Assembly: GCA_007692755.1 (NCBI GenBank)
Contig: REBL01000141.1
Span: 17,189 to 81,188 of the forward strand
DNA from: Nodularia sp. (in: cyanobacteria)
Lineage (GTDB): Bacteria > Cyanobacteriota > Cyanobacteriia > Cyanobacteriales > Nostocaceae
Direction: 5' to 3'
DNA length: 64,000 nt
Of this stretch, positions 33,062 through 43,121 are shown piece after piece (the stretch's first letter is position 1; each line of letters starts with the position of its first letter). The position numbers and the translations under genes were made by a program. The notes beneath the pieces are model-generated. The model was not told the origin of the DNA. It ran no database searches and saw nothing but the letters and a program-made list of their open reading frames with translations.

Positions 33062-34072
33062 ATGAAAGTTCGCGTAGGAATCAACGGATTCGGTAGAATT
33101 GGACGGCTAGCCCTGCGAGCTGCTTGGGGTTGGTCAGAATTAGAGTTTGTTCATATCAACGAAATCAAAGGTGGGGCTGTAACAGCTGCACACTTACTGA
33201 AGTTTGATTCTGTACACGGACGTTGGACACCAGAAGTAGAAGCCCAAGGGGAACGGGTATTAATTGACGGTAAACCTCTGAGCTTTAGTGAGTATGCTAA
33301 ACCAGGCGAAGTACCTTGGGATGAGTTGGGTGTTGATTTGGTGCTGGAATGCTCTGGTAAATTCCGCACACCTGCGACTCTCGACCCCTATTTTAAACGC
33401 GGGGTACAAAAGGTAATTGTGGCTGCACCGGTGAAGGAAGAAGCTTTAAATATAGTCATGGGGGTGAATGACCACCTCTATCAGCCGGATAAGCATCATT
33501 TGCTGACTGCTGCTTCCTGTACTACTAACTGTTTAGCCCCAGTAGTCAAGGTAATTCATGAAGGTTTGGGGATTAAGCATGGAATTATTACCACCATCCA
33601 TGACAATACCAATACTCAAACTATTGTTGATGCACCTCATAAAGATTTGCGTCGGGCGCGGGCTACGAGTATGTCTCTGATTCCCACAACTACGGGGTCA
33701 GCAACAGCAATTGGTTTAATTTATCCTGAACTCAACGGTAAGCTTAACGGTTTAGCTGTGAGAGTCCCATTACTGAATGCTTCTTTAACAGATTGTGTGT
33801 TTGAAGTCGTGCGACCGACCACAGTAGAAGAAGTTAATAGTTTGTTAAAAGCAGCTTCTGAACAGGAACCACTCAAAGATATTTTGGGTTATGAAGAGCG
33901 TCCTTTAGTATCTATTGATTACAAGGATGATCCTCGTTCTTCGATTATTGATGCTCTCTCCACAATGGTGGTGAATGAAACTCAAGTCAAAATCCTGGCT
34001 TGGTATGACAATGAATGGGGTTACGCGAATCGCATGGTTGAACTGGCTCGTAAGGTTGCATTGAGTCTTTAG
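33062..34072 (+). CDS. ArsJ-associated glyceraldehyde-3-phosphate dehydrogenase
   Basis: This 336-residue GAPDH has the NAD-binding start [17 protein letters not shown], the catalytic Cys in [11 protein letters not shown] near 153, a conserved [15 protein letters not shown] and the end [16 protein letters not shown]. Its neighbours decide the role: it is followed by arsJ, acr3 and arsH. In ArsJ pathways such a GAPDH uses arsenate in place of phosphate to make 1-arseno-3-phosphoglycerate, which ArsJ exports and which then breaks down to arsenate. [20 protein letters not shown] rather than the glycolytic consensus near residue 32 fits this special branch. It is the first gene after the ArsR-box promoter. 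Confidence 0.87.
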   Translation: MKVRVGINGFGRIGRLALRAAWGWSELEFVHINEIKGGAVTAAHLLKFDSVHGRWTPEVEAQGERVLIDGKPLSFSEYAKPGEVPWDELGVDLVLECSGKFRTPATLDPYFKRGVQKVIVAAPVKEEALNIVMGVNDHLYQPDKHHLLTAASCTTNCLAPVVKVIHEGLGIKHGIITTIHDNTNTQTIVDAPHKDLRRARATSMSLIPTTTGSATAIGLIYPELNGKLNGLAVRVPLLNASLTDCVFEVVRPTTVEEVNSLLKAASEQEPLKDILGYEERPLVSIDYKDDPRSSIIDALSTMVVNETQVKILAWYDNEWGYANRMVELARKVALSL

Positions 34073-34120
34073 TCATTAGTCATTAGTCATTGGTCATTAG
34101 TCATTGGTCATTGGTCATTG
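34072..34120. repeat. Heptamer tandem repeat (AGTCATT/GGTCATT)
   Basis: About seven units of TAGTCAT/TGGTCAT follow the GAPDH stop directly. They are the reverse-complement type of the AATGACT array at 24818-24873. An upstream extension of the arsJ frame would translate part of this array, which speaks against the longer start. Confidence 0.85.
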
Positions 34121-34190
34121 GGAAAAAACTTCACCCCTGCTTCTTTCTCCCTCATCTCCCTATTCCCTACTCCCTACTCCCCAATTCTTC

Positions 34191-35450
34191 ATGACTTCTA
34201 CAGCTTCTCGCGCTAATCTCAAGAATTACACTCTTGTTACCCTTGCCTATTGGGGTTTTACTATCACTGATGGTGCTTTGCGAATGCTGGTACTGCTGTA
34301 TTTTGACAGTATTGGCTATACACCATTACAAATCGCTTCTTTATTTCTGTTCTATGAAATATTTGGCGTTGTTACTAATTTTTTAGGCGGTTGGATTGGT
34401 TCTCAATTCGGATTAAAAATAACTCTTTACGCTGGTATCGGGTTACAAGTTTTTTCAATGGTGATGCTGTCATGGCTGAATCCTGAGTGGACTGAATGGA
34501 TTGCTGTGGGTTATGTAATGGTGGCTCAGGCTTTTTCTGGGGTTGCTAAAGACTTAACTAAAATGAGTTCTAAGAGCGCCATTCGCTTGGTTGTACCCCA
34601 AGAAGCCCAGTCATCTTTGTTTAAGTGGGTGGCAGTTTTAACGGGTTCTAAAAATGCTCTCAAAGGTGTTGGCTTCTTTGTTGGTAGTGTCCTCTTAACT
34701 TCTGTTGGTTTTACCAATTCCCTATTAATCATGTCCGGGGGACTATTCTTGATTTTGTTCACTGGGTTGATGTTGCCTAAAGGTATGGGCAAAATCAAGA
34801 CCAAAGTTAAGTTTAGCCAACTCTTTTCTAAAAGCAGAGAAATTAATATTCTCTCAGCTGCCCGATTTTTCCTCTTTGGTTCACGGGATGTTTGGTTTGT
34901 TGTAGGATTACCAGTTTTTTTACGGGGGACTTTAGGCTGGTCATTCTATCAAGTAGGTGGATTCTTGGCTTGTTGGGTGATTGGCTATGGTGTTATTCAG
35001 TTTTTAGCACCAGTATTAATCCAGCGATTTGGTTCTGGTCAGCCACCCAGGTCAAAGACCATCCAGTTTTGGACATTTACCCTCACAGCTGTTCCTGGCG
35101 CGATCGCCTTAGCGTTACAATTAGGTGTACCCGGTAATATTGCCATTGTTGGCGGACTGCTAGTATTTGGTGTAGTCTTTGCCTTCAATTCCGCAGTGCA
35201 TTCTTACCTAGTCTTAGCCTTCACCGATGACGATAAAGTAGCGCTGAACGTTGGCTTCTACTATATGGCTAACTCCGGTGGTCGATTAGCCGGCACAGTC
35301 TTATCAGGATTAGTCTTTCAATACTTCGACTTAGTGGGTTGTCTGTGGACATCCATGTTCTTAGTCTTAGCAGCCGGACTGGTTACTATGAAACTACCCG
35401 ACCCCCAACCAGCCAAAGCAATCCCTTGGAAAGCCGAAGGTGGAGAATAG
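34191..35450 (+). CDS. arsJ: ArsJ organoarsenical efflux permease (MFS)
   Basis: This protein of about 419 residues has some eleven to twelve membrane helices of the major facilitator type and matches Ars[21 protein letters not shown] at the start, [40 protein letters not shown] in the central loop and [14 protein letters not shown] later. It exports 1-arseno-3-phosphoglycerate made by the preceding GAPDH. I chose the ATG at 34191; a frame open from 34104 would translate a tandem repeat and a C-rich spacer. It lies about 120 bases after the GAPDH gene and about 100 before acr3. Confidence 0.9.
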   Translation: MTSTASRANLKNYTLVTLAYWGFTITDGALRMLVLLYFDSIGYTPLQIASLFLFYEIFGVVTNFLGGWIGSQFGLKITLYAGIGLQVFSMVMLSWLNPEWTEWIAVGYVMVAQAFSGVAKDLTKMSSKSAIRLVVPQEAQSSLFKWVAVLTGSKNALKGVGFFVGSVLLTSVGFTNSLLIMSGGLFLILFTGLMLPKGMGKIKTKVKFSQLFSKSREINILSAARFFLFGSRDVWFVVGLPVFLRGTLGWSFYQVGGFLACWVIGYGVIQFLAPVLIQRFGSGQPPRSKTIQFWTFTLTAVPGAIALALQLGVPGNIAIVGGLLVFGVVFAFNSAVHSYLVLAFTDDDKVALNVGFYYMANSGGRLAGTVLSGLVFQYFDLVGCLWTSMFLVLAAGLVTMKLPDPQPAKAIPWKAEGGE

Positions 35451-35554
35451 AAGAGGCAGGGGGGCAGGGTGCAGGGTGCAGGGGGGAAAAGTTCCTAGTC
35501 CCCAATTCCATTTCCCAATACCCAGTCCCCAGTCCCAAATTCAAGGTGATATTG

Positions 35555-36703
35555 ATGACTCCAAATCAACAAAACAATCAAGCCCCAGTACAAGCCGGGA
35601 GTAATCTCAGTTTTTTTGAGAAATACCTCACCGTTTGGGTGTTCTTGTGCATCTTGGCAGGAATTGCATTAGGGAGACTATTTCCTGGGGTGGCGGTGGC
35701 GCTGGATGCAATGAGTATTTATCAAGTATCAATTCCCATTGCGGTCTGTCTGTTTTTCATGATGTACCCGATCATGGTAAAAATTGACTTTACCCAAGCT
35801 GTGAATGCTGTCCGCGCCCCCAAACCTGTGATTCTCACCTTAGTAATAAACTGGTTAATTAAACCATTCACAATGGTGGCATTTACGCAGTTTTTCTTGG
35901 GTTGGTTATTTCGTCCACTAATTACAGGTACAGAATTAATTCGTGGGAACGAAGTTGAAATAGCAAATTCCTACATTGCTGGGACAATTTTATTGGGAAT
36001 CGCGCCTTGTACTGCGATGGTTTTGATGTGGGGATATCTTTCCTACGCTAATCAGGGAATTACCTTAGTGATGGTGGCAGTTAATTCTCTGCTGATGCTA
36101 TTTTTGTATGCACCTTTGGGCAGGTGGTTACTAGCAGCCAACGATTTAATAGTGCCTTGGCAAACCATAGTTTTATCGGTGATAATTTATGTTGGGTTGC
36201 CTTTATTGGCAGGAATGTACAGCCGTTATTGGATTTTAAAACACAAGGGTAGAGAGTGGTTTGAAAGGCGGTTTATCAAGTATCTTACGCCAATTTCCAT
36301 TACTGCTCTGCTGATTACTTTGGTGTTATTATTTGCGTTTAAGGGTGAAGTTATTGTTAATAATCCCTTACACATTTTATTAATTGCTGTCCCACTATTT
36401 ATTCAAACTAATTTCATTTTCCTAATTAGTTATGTGGCAGCATTAAAGTTGAATATCTCCTATGAAGATGCCGCACCGGCTGCGTTAATTGGCGCTAGTA
36501 ATCACTTTGAAGTGGCGATCGCCACGGCTGTGATGTTATTTGGCTTAAATTCTGGGGCTGCACTTGCTACAGTGGTAGGAGTTTTAATCGAAGTCCCAGT
36601 CATGTTGATGCTGGTTGAAGTTTGTAAGCGCACGGCTGCTTGGTTCCCCAGGGAACCGGAAAAGGCTACATTGCGAGATCCCCGTTGTATTCGTAGTTTG
36701 TAA
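35555..36703 (+). CDS. acr3: ACR3-type arsenite efflux permease
   Basis: This inner-membrane carrier of about 382 residues has ten helices and the ACR3 family marks: [20 protein letters not shown] near the start, [15 protein letters not shown] near 75, the conserved membrane cysteine in [16 protein letters not shown] near 152, and [20 protein letters not shown] near 312. It expels arsenite using the proton gradient. The ATG at 35555 is preferred; the open frame from 35339 overlaps arsJ and a G-rich spacer. It is followed by arsH after 11 bases. Confidence 0.92.
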   Translation: MTPNQQNNQAPVQAGSNLSFFEKYLTVWVFLCILAGIALGRLFPGVAVALDAMSIYQVSIPIAVCLFFMMYPIMVKIDFTQAVNAVRAPKPVILTLVINWLIKPFTMVAFTQFFLGWLFRPLITGTELIRGNEVEIANSYIAGTILLGIAPCTAMVLMWGYLSYANQGITLVMVAVNSLLMLFLYAPLGRWLLAANDLIVPWQTIVLSVIIYVGLPLLAGMYSRYWILKHKGREWFERRFIKYLTPISITALLITLVLLFAFKGEVIVNNPLHILLIAVPLFIQTNFIFLISYVAALKLNISYEDAAPAALIGASNHFEVAIATAVMLFGLNSGAALATVVGVLIEVPVMLMLVEVCKRTAAWFPREPEKATLRDPRCIRSL

Positions 36704-36714
36704 TTACTATTTTC

Positions 36715-37383
36715 ATGACGACTTTCAATCATCCACCGAGAATATTATTTTTATATGGTTCTTTGCGAGAGCGTTCTTATAGTCGCTTGTTAGCAGAAGA
36801 AGCAGCCAGAATTATTACAGAATTTGGTGCAGAGGTGAAGTTTTTTGACCCTCGTGAATTACCAATTTATGGCACTGTACCGGATACTCACCCCAAAGTA
36901 CAGGAATTACGAGAATTGAGTCTGTGGTCTGAGGGTCAAGTCTGGTCTTCTCCTGAGATGCACGGGAATATTACTGGTATTATGAAGAATCAACTTGACT
37001 GGATTCCTTTGAGTTTAGGCGCAGTTAGACCAACTCAGGGCAGAACTTTAGCCATTATGCAAGTCAGTGGTGGTTCTCAGTCTTTTAATACTCTGAATAC
37101 GCTGCGGATTTTGGGACGTTGGATGCGAATGTTTACAATTCCCAATCAGTCTTCGGTGGCAAAAGCTTATCAAGAGTTTAACGAAGATGGCACGATGAAG
37201 GATTCAGCTTACCGCGATCGCGTGGTTGATGTCATGGAAGAACTTTATAAAGTTACACTTCTATTGCGTGAGCAAGTTGATTATCTCACAGACCGTTACA
37301 GTGAACGTAAACAGCAAGCAGCACAAGCAACTATAAAAGTGGCAAATAGTGCGTTGGAAAATTTATCATCAACTAAAAATTAA
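36715..37383 (+). CDS. arsH: ArsH NADPH-dependent FMN reductase/organoarsenical oxidase
   Basis: This 222-residue flavodoxin-like protein has the FMN phosphate loop [20 protein letters not shown] near residue 13 and the ArsH-specific [20 protein letters not shown] near 74 and [20 protein letters not shown] near 98. ArsH proteins oxidise trivalent methylated or aromatic arsenicals, or act as quinone reductases, using NADPH. It is the last gene of the arsenic operon and starts 11 bases after acr3. The cobI gene is convergent downstream. Confidence 0.92.
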   Translation: MTTFNHPPRILFLYGSLRERSYSRLLAEEAARIITEFGAEVKFFDPRELPIYGTVPDTHPKVQELRELSLWSEGQVWSSPEMHGNITGIMKNQLDWIPLSLGAVRPTQGRTLAIMQVSGGSQSFNTLNTLRILGRWMRMFTIPNQSSVAKAYQEFNEDGTMKDSAYRDRVVDVMEELYKVTLLLREQVDYLTDRYSERKQQAAQATIKVANSALENLSSTKN

Positions 37384-37467
37384 TCAAATGTTCCTGTTAC
37401 GCGAAAACTTTTTAGGGGAATTCCATTTTCATCAAAATATTTGTTGCTATTTATTTTGACAAAACTT

Positions 37468-38172
37468 CTACAGTCGATTCTTGGTTGGGATGATAATCAT
37501 TGAGAAATAAGGTACTTGATCTGGATCAACTTCATCCAGGGGTATAATTCTTTGTTGTGTCATTGTTGCCCGCTCAATATATAATGCCCGTGATGCCAAC
37601 CCTAATTGATATAAAACATCTCGCACTTTGGTGAAATGGCGACCTAGTTTCATAATCGCCGCCGCATCGGTTGCTAGTAGGTGTGTGATTAATTCTTCTG
37701 CTGGCATGGGGGCAGGTAAAACGGTCATAATATCGTTGTAATAAGTGAAGGGTACACCCAAGGCTACAGGACAAGCCATGAGTGAGGAAATTCCCGGTAC
37801 AACTTCGGTTTCGTAGTGTTCAGATAAACGAGTGAAAACATACATGAAGGAACCGTAGAAAAACGGGTCACCCTCACACAACACCACTACATCCCTTCCG
37901 GCGGCTAGATGTTCGGCTATTGGTTCAACTTCTTTGTCATAAATCAAAGTGGCCGTTTCTGGTTCCAAGGCGCGGGGGAGGTGAAACAGCACCTCGATTT
38001 GATTCCCGGTGAGATATTGGGAGACGATCGCTCGCGCTATACTTTCTTTATCGACTGCTGACTGATAAGCTACCACAGGGGCAGCCTGTAATAGTCGCAG
38101 TGCTTTTAATGTCAATAGTTCGGGATCACCTGGCCCTACGCCAATTCCATAGAGACGGCCTTTGATTTGCAT
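37468..38172 (-). CDS. cobI: Precorrin-2 C20-methyltransferase
   Basis: This 234-residue tetrapyrrole methylase has the family's first loop (GIGVGPGDPELLTLKALRLL near residue 9), the SAM-binding segment VVVLCEGDPFFYGSFMYVF near 96, and VVPGISSLMACPVALGVPFT near 124. It adds a methyl group at C20 of precorrin-2 (or cobalt-precorrin-2) in corrin-ring synthesis. Its start lies two bases after the cobH stop, so the two are co-transcribed behind cobG and the cobalamin riboswitch. CbiL is the name for the cobalt-first version. Confidence 0.9.
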   Translation of the reverse strand: MQIKGRLYGIGVGPGDPELLTLKALRLLQAAPVVAYQSAVDKESIARAIVSQYLTGNQIEVLFHLPRALEPETATLIYDKEVEPIAEHLAAGRDVVVLCEGDPFFYGSFMYVFTRLSEHYETEVVPGISSLMACPVALGVPFTYYNDIMTVLPAPMPAEELITHLLATDAAAIMKLGRHFTKVRDVLYQLGLASRALYIERATMTQQRIIPLDEVDPDQVPYFSMIIIPTKNRL

Positions 38173-38174
38173 GA

Positions 38175-38801
38175 TTATTCTTCCTCTGTTGCTAGGGCAT
38201 TAACTGCGGCGGCGGCGATCGCACTGCCACCACGCCGACCATGTAATGTTAAAAATGGGACACCTTTGCTATTTGCTGCCAATGCTGCTTTTGATTCTTC
38301 CGCACCCACAAATCCCACGGGAAAACCTAAAATCAGCGCCGGTTTCAGCACTCCTTCTTCCAACATTTCTAATAGCCGAAATAATGCTGTCGGTGCATTC
38401 CCAACTGCTACCACTGCCCCTTCTAAGTGCAGTCGCCACAATTCCACGGCAGCGGCTGATCTCGTATTCCCCAAGCGTTTAGCTAGGGCTGGCACTTCCA
38501 CATCATAGAGGGTGCAAATCACTTGGTTGTTTCTCGGTAGTCTCTTTCTAGTAATACCTTCGGCAACCATGCGGCAATCACACAAAATTGGCGCACCTGC
38601 TGCTAGTGCTGCGCGTCCAGCCTGCACCGCTGTTGATGAATAGCCCAAGTCAGTAACGATATCAGTCATTCCACAGGCATGGATTAGGCGTACAGCTACT
38701 TTTGCTACATCTGGCGGCAACACATCTAGCTTGGCCTCGGATCTGATGATTGCAAAGGATTTACTGTAAATTTCGTTAGCATCTCGGATGTAGTCAGACA
38801 T
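38175..38801 (-). CDS. cobH: Precorrin-8X methylmutase
   Basis: About 208 residues from the ATG at 38801 (SDYIRDANEIYSKSFAIIRS). The open frame extends to 38849, but that would translate a repeat-like spacer. Family marks are RLIHACGMTDIVTDLGYS with the catalytic His near 43, APILCDCRMVAEGITR, and ALILGFPVGFVGAEESKAAL. It moves a methyl group from C11 to C12 of precorrin-8 to make hydrogenobyrinate, or cobyrinate in the cobalt-first path (CbiC). It is the middle gene of cobG-cobH-cobI. Confidence 0.9.
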   Translation of the reverse strand: MSDYIRDANEIYSKSFAIIRSEAKLDVLPPDVAKVAVRLIHACGMTDIVTDLGYSSTAVQAGRAALAAGAPILCDCRMVAEGITRKRLPRNNQVICTLYDVEVPALAKRLGNTRSAAAVELWRLHLEGAVVAVGNAPTALFRLLEMLEEGVLKPALILGFPVGFVGAEESKAALAANSKGVPFLTLHGRRGGSAIAAAAVNALATEEE

Positions 38802-38888
38802 GGAAAAATAGTGAATGGTGAATGGTGAATGGAAATGGCTACGCCACAAAAACTAATGGCTACGCCACGCAAGCTAACAGAAAGAACC

Positions 38889-40415
38889 CTAACTTACTTG
38901 GGAAAATAACGGCTGTAATTGGGCAATTTCATATCTATTAACAAATTCTCCAAAGGATTCATCAGGATTTCGGCATTGAATTTTATAAGTTTGTAACATC
39001 TGCCCTAACAATACAGGTAGTTCGGCCACAGTGACATATTGATAGAGTTGACGACCAAATTTTTGGCTGCTGTCACCTATGGCTTCGCCACGCAAGCTAT
39101 CACCAACATAAATGTGATAAGCTCCGAAAGTTCCATTGTCTGATTCTAGGGTGACACCGAGCAAGGTAATATCACTATGACTATGCTGGGCGCAAGATTT
39201 TTCGCAGCCGCTAAAGTGAATATGCACTGGGTGATTCAGACTAACATGAGTTTCCAGGTATTTTGCTAACGCCAAAGCATCACCTTTAGTATCTGTGGCC
39301 GAAGCTGCACAACCTTTTTTACCAGAACAAGCCACTAATCCACTATTGATATTACTTGCTGAGATATCTAATTTTAAATCAGCAATTTCACTTTTGACAT
39401 CGGTAAGCGATCGCTCAGAAATGTCAGTCAGGAGTAAATTTTGCCAAGGAGTTAACCTTAGAGTCCCGCTACCATATTTCTGGGCTAAATCAGCTAAACC
39501 CCTCATTTGGTGACTTTCTAGCCTCCCTAAAGGTAAAACCACGCCAATATAAAATAAGCCTGGCTGACGCTGGGGATGAATACCGATATGTTGATACTTG
39601 GAGTTAACACTTTCTCCCACAACCACAGGGGAGAATTCTAGAAAACTGGTTTGGGGTGTCAGTTTAAAACCTAGACTTTGTTCAACTTCTTGAAGATAAC
39701 GTTCACAACCCAAATTATTTAACAAGTCTCGCAAACGCAGCTTCCGCCGACTGTTAGGGTCAGTATAATTGAGATAAACATCAGCTAAAGCGGCTAAAAC
39801 TGGCAAACATGATTCTGGTAGCAAGACAATTCCCATATCAATGGGTGGTTTTCCTTTGACACCAACGCTGAGATATAGCCGAAAATAAACTCTACCGTCA
39901 ATTAAGACAGCAGCAAACATGATATCGTTGAGGCGATCGCACACGGAAACTTTACCACCACCATCAAAGCAAACACTAAATTTTGCCGATAGTCCTGATA
40001 GGGTGGGATGTGCAGCAATATAATTTTCCCAGTCTTGCACAAAGGGACGGGTATCAATTAATTCTTGGGGATCAATACCAGCAGTGGGGCTGGTCATAAT
40101 ATTCCGAATGTGGTCAACAGCAAAGTTGCGAGAACCAATACCTATATTTTGTAAATCCTCAAGAACTGCGGCATTTATTCCCGAACGAATTTCGCGGACT
40201 TGGAGGTTAGCGCGATTGGTAATATCGACATAACCACCCCCGTAATTCTCAGCTATATCTGCAATTGCATGACATTGTTTACTATCCAGAATTCCACCTG
40301 GTATTCTGATGCGCGATAACATCCCATCTTGGGCGGGTGTATCATAAAATAAGCCAGGACATAAGGCAAAACCGGACAGCAAAACATTAACTCCTTCCCT
40401 GTGCGACGCAGGCAA
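38889..40415 (-). CDS. cobG: Precorrin-3B synthase-like (nitrite/sulfite reductase fold)
   Basis: This 508-residue protein has two ferredoxin-like halves and the sirohaem/[4Fe-4S] cysteines in the nitrite/sulfite-reductase pattern: CSGKKGC near 365 and FSGCEKSCAQHSHSDI near 402. Early LCPGLFYDTPAQDGMLSRIR and NLQVREIRSG segments match CobG. In the oxygen-dependent pathway CobG makes the hydroxy-lactone precorrin-3B. It is the first gene after the cobalamin riboswitch. A short TGGCTACGCCACGCAAGCT repeat lies just downstream and, in part, inside the gene near 39080-39097. Its role in a cyanobacterium that may insert cobalt early is an open point. Confidence 0.82.
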   Translation of the reverse strand: MPASHREGVNVLLSGFALCPGLFYDTPAQDGMLSRIRIPGGILDSKQCHAIADIAENYGGGYVDITNRANLQVREIRSGINAAVLEDLQNIGIGSRNFAVDHIRNIMTSPTAGIDPQELIDTRPFVQDWENYIAAHPTLSGLSAKFSVCFDGGGKVSVCDRLNDIMFAAVLIDGRVYFRLYLSVGVKGKPPIDMGIVLLPESCLPVLAALADVYLNYTDPNSRRKLRLRDLLNNLGCERYLQEVEQSLGFKLTPQTSFLEFSPVVVGESVNSKYQHIGIHPQRQPGLFYIGVVLPLGRLESHQMRGLADLAQKYGSGTLRLTPWQNLLLTDISERSLTDVKSEIADLKLDISASNINSGLVACSGKKGCAASATDTKGDALALAKYLETHVSLNHPVHIHFSGCEKSCAQHSHSDITLLGVTLESDNGTFGAYHIYVGDSLRGEAIGDSSQKFGRQLYQYVTVAELPVLLGQMLQTYKIQCRNPDESFGEFVNRYEIAQLQPLFSQVS

Positions 40416-40443
40416 TAGATAGTAAGTGTGTCTTCAAGACACA

Positions 40444-40605
40444 GCTATGGTTGGCATTCTGACTTGGCAAGTGAAAAAGTCAATGTTCTGCTTTCGCTTT
40501 ACCATTACAGCTGCGGCACAGTCCCGGAATTTCACCGGAGTTTCCCAACTCTTAGCTTCAGTAATTTAACACGATCAGGTGTTCATCTGACTGGATGCGA
40601 TCTAT
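40444..40605 (-). promoter_or_regulatory. Cobalamin (AdoCbl) riboswitch upstream of cobG
   Basis: Read on the minus strand, the segment at 40546-40505 has the conserved core GGGAAACTCCGGTGAAATTC, then CGGGACTGTGCCGCAGCTGT, and the B12-box-like GCCAAGTCAGAATGCCAACC lies at 40468-40449. These are the defining parts of the cobalamin riboswitch in the right order and spacing. A hairpin with arms TGTGTCTT and AAGACACA (40427-40443) follows and may belong to the expression platform before the cobG ribosome-binding site. Cobalamin binding should lower expression of cobG-cobH-cobI. Confidence 0.92.
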
Positions 40606-40716
40606 TTTTAATATTCAGTTAAACTTAGCACTGGGTATATCTGGAGATTTTCTTTATAACCCAGTGAGTAACCCTATGACATTTATTTGGGCTAATTACA
40701 CAAGATGCAATTAATT

Positions 40717-40926
40717 TTATTGTACTAAATCGACTAAGGTGTCACCCTGGAATCGGACTACACATGAAACCAAGCACCCACGATAATGCTCAGATGTGAA
40801 TACCGACAGTGTGATATTGCTAGAACCTGGTTCTAAGATGCGTTTGACTTTGCAAACTTGCATCTTGTTTTTGCAATAGGCAATAATGCGATCGCCTGCT
40901 TTGACATCCAACGCTTTAATTTTCAA
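40717..40926 (-). CDS. Small hypothetical protein
   Basis: This 69-residue protein is not recognised. It is basic at the N terminus (KIKALDVKAGDRIIAYCKNK), has four cysteines (residues 18, 25, 50, 54; including GCLVSCVV), and reads like a small beta-barrel, SH3 or KOW-type fold (VCKVKRILEPGSSNITLSVF). It stands alone between the cobG riboswitch and cobL. Codon use looks like its neighbours and a HIP1 site lies within it. I take it as a real gene of unknown function. Confidence 0.6.
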   Translation of the reverse strand: MKIKALDVKAGDRIIAYCKNKMQVCKVKRILEPGSSNITLSVFTSEHYRGCLVSCVVRFQGDTLVDLVQ

Positions 40927-41154
40927 TTAATACTCAACCTAATTATGAAATTTAATTAACTCAAGTAAATATATATTTCTATATTTTACCTGTTTAACAG
41001 TTGTAATGCTTGTTTATTATAACACACTTATCATGAGCAAATTTTGGAGCTTTTTCACAAAACATGATTAAGGGCTATTTTTCCAGAAAATGGTGATTAA
41101 ATGGGCTTAATTGCCGAAAAAGCCGCAAAATTTAGTTAAATTATTACAGCTTCT

Positions 41155-42366
41155 ATGACACGGAAATGGCTATCGATTGTGGGTATTGGTGAAGACGGGT
41201 TAGAAGGCTTAAGTGCGATCGCGCGTTCTCTGATAGACGAAGCACGAGTGATTGTAGGAGGCGATCGCCATTTAGCCATGTTACCCCCAGATCACCCTGG
41301 TGAGAAAATAGCCTGGACATCTCCCATTAGCAGTTCCATCGCCGAAATTATCCGTCGTCGGGGTGAGTCAGTCTGTGTCTTAGCCAGTGGTGACCCCTTT
41401 TGTTACGGTATCGGTGTCACTCTCACCCGACAAATTCCCCTAGAGGAAATTACGATTATTCCGGCACCTTCTACCTTCAGCCTCGCCTGTGCCAAATTAG
41501 GATGGTCTTTCACCGAAACAGAAACCTTGAGTTTGTGCGGTCGTCCAGTCTCTCTACTTCAGAGTTACATCTATCCCCACGCTAAACTGTTGATTTTGAG
41601 TGAGGGTAAAGACACACCCGCAATTGTTGCCGAAATATTGACAAATCGCGGTTATGGTGGTAGCAAAATTACAGTTTTAGAACGTCTGGGCGGTATTCAG
41701 GAAAGAATTGTCGAAGGTATAGCCGCAGATTGGCATGAAACAGAGATTGTACCGTTGAATGCGATCGCAGTTGAATGTATTGCTGATGCTGGGGTGATAG
41801 CTTTACCCAGATTACCAGGATTGCCAGATCATGCCTATCACCATGATGGCCAGTTAACTAAGAGTGAAGTCAGGGCGGTGACTTTAGCAAAATTAGCTCC
41901 CACTCCTGGAGAATTACTATGGGATGTCGGCGCAGGTTGCGGTTCAATTTCTATTGAATGGATGCGGACTGATTCTCGATGTAGAGCGATCGCGATTGAA
42001 CAAAATCCCGGTAGACTGGGTTACATAGCCGACAACGCCGCAGCTTTAGGAACTCCCCACCTGAAAGTTATTAGCGGTCAAGCACCATTAATTCTCCAAG
42101 ATTTACCCACACCGGATGCGATATTTATTGGCGGTGGAGTCACAGCACCAGGGCTTTTTGATATCTGTTGGAATGCACTGCGACCGGGTGGGCGGTTAAT
42201 AGCTAATGTTGTGACTGTGGAGGGTGAGCAAATTTTATTTAAATGGTATGAGCAGGTTGGTGGTAGTTTAACTCGGATTGCTATTCAAAGGGCGGAACCT
42301 ATTGGTAAGTTTTTAGGTTGGCGGGCTATGTCACCGATTACGCAATGGAGAGGGATTAAAGATTGA
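41155..42366 (+). CDS. cobL: Precorrin-6Y C5,15-methyltransferase/decarboxylase (CbiE-CbiT fusion)
   Basis: This 403-residue fusion has an N-terminal tetrapyrrole methylase half (about 1-200; SIVGIGEDGLEGLSAIARSL, then CVLASGDPFCYGIGVTL) and a C-terminal Rossmann methyltransferase half (LLWDVGAGCGSISIEWMRTD near 258, PDAIFIGGGV near 322). CobL methylates C5 and C15 of the corrin ring and removes the C12 acetate carboxyl. It is divergent from the cobG operon, and no riboswitch is seen before it. The gap upstream (40927-41154) is AT-rich with no gene. Confidence 0.92.
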   Translation: MTRKWLSIVGIGEDGLEGLSAIARSLIDEARVIVGGDRHLAMLPPDHPGEKIAWTSPISSSIAEIIRRRGESVCVLASGDPFCYGIGVTLTRQIPLEEITIIPAPSTFSLACAKLGWSFTETETLSLCGRPVSLLQSYIYPHAKLLILSEGKDTPAIVAEILTNRGYGGSKITVLERLGGIQERIVEGIAADWHETEIVPLNAIAVECIADAGVIALPRLPGLPDHAYHHDGQLTKSEVRAVTLAKLAPTPGELLWDVGAGCGSISIEWMRTDSRCRAIAIEQNPGRLGYIADNAAALGTPHLKVISGQAPLILQDLPTPDAIFIGGGVTAPGLFDICWNALRPGGRLIANVVTVEGEQILFKWYEQVGGSLTRIAIQRAEPIGKFLGWRAMSPITQWRGIKD

Positions 42367-42389
42367 AACGCAGAGGGGCGCGGAGGTTT

Positions 42390-42953
42390 TTAAATTTCTG
42401 TATCTTCGTAAAGTTCTGTTATGGTCGCCTCGAAATCTATGCTATTTAATCGAAATGAGTTTTTTTCTGCTGTGTAGGTTTGTAAAACCCATAGCCCTTG
42501 ATCATTGCGGCGAAAACATTCGATTCGCTGACGTTTTGTGTTAATTAAAACGTATTCTTCTAGGGTTTCTAGAAGCTGATAATCGGCGAATTTATCCCCC
42601 CGGTCAAAGGCTTCAGTGGAGTCAGATAAAACTTCCACAATTAAATTAGGAAATCTTTTATAAGCTGGCGTTTCTTGGTCTCGTTGGTCGCAAGTCACCA
42701 TGACATCGGGATAGTAGAAACGATTCAGTGATTCAATCCGGGCTTTCATATCGGCGATGTAAGCGCGACAACCTGAACCGCGTACATGATTACGTAGAAG
42801 AGTAGCAAGGTTGAGCGCAATAGTAACGTGGGAATCTAGCGCCCCAGCCATTGCGTAGATATAGCCATCGATATACTCATGTTTGATATTACTTTGCTCC
42901 TCCATCTGTAAGTATTTTTCAGGAGTGATGTAAATTTCCGGGTCAGCAACCAT
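42390..42953 (-). CDS. Uma2-family (DUF820) PD-(D/E)XK endonuclease-like protein
   Basis: This 187-residue protein matches the large cyanobacterial Uma2/DUF820 family: YLQMEEQSNIKHEYIDGYIY near residue 13, then AYIADMKARI, YYPDVMVTCD (the Asp of the nuclease core, near 100), PNLIVEVLSDSTEAFDRGDK (Glu of EVLS) and YVLINTKRQRIECFRR. The fold is a restriction-endonuclease type and nuclease activity is predicted, but the biological role is unknown. Many copies occur per genome, so it is not strong evidence for a defence island here. Confidence 0.85.
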   Translation of the reverse strand: MVADPEIYITPEKYLQMEEQSNIKHEYIDGYIYAMAGALDSHVTIALNLATLLRNHVRGSGCRAYIADMKARIESLNRFYYPDVMVTCDQRDQETPAYKRFPNLIVEVLSDSTEAFDRGDKFADYQLLETLEEYVLINTKRQRIECFRRNDQGLWVLQTYTAEKNSFRLNSIDFEATITELYEDTEI

Positions 42954-43121
42954 ATTTATAACCTCAAGGTATAGACTTTATTCCTGGGGTTTCATCCCCA
43001 AGCCAGAAGTGAACAGCGTTCCTACTATCTAGCATATATATAGCAACCGCCAAGGAGGTAGGGAAAATACTGAATCCTTCCCCCTTGCCCCCCGCAACCT
43101 GCTCCCCTGCCTCTTTTGGTT

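Noticed and set aside
34072..34120. Repeat array considered as CRISPR or as part of arsJ
   Set aside because: Heptamers without spacers; the arsJ family starts at [11 protein letters not shown] (34191).
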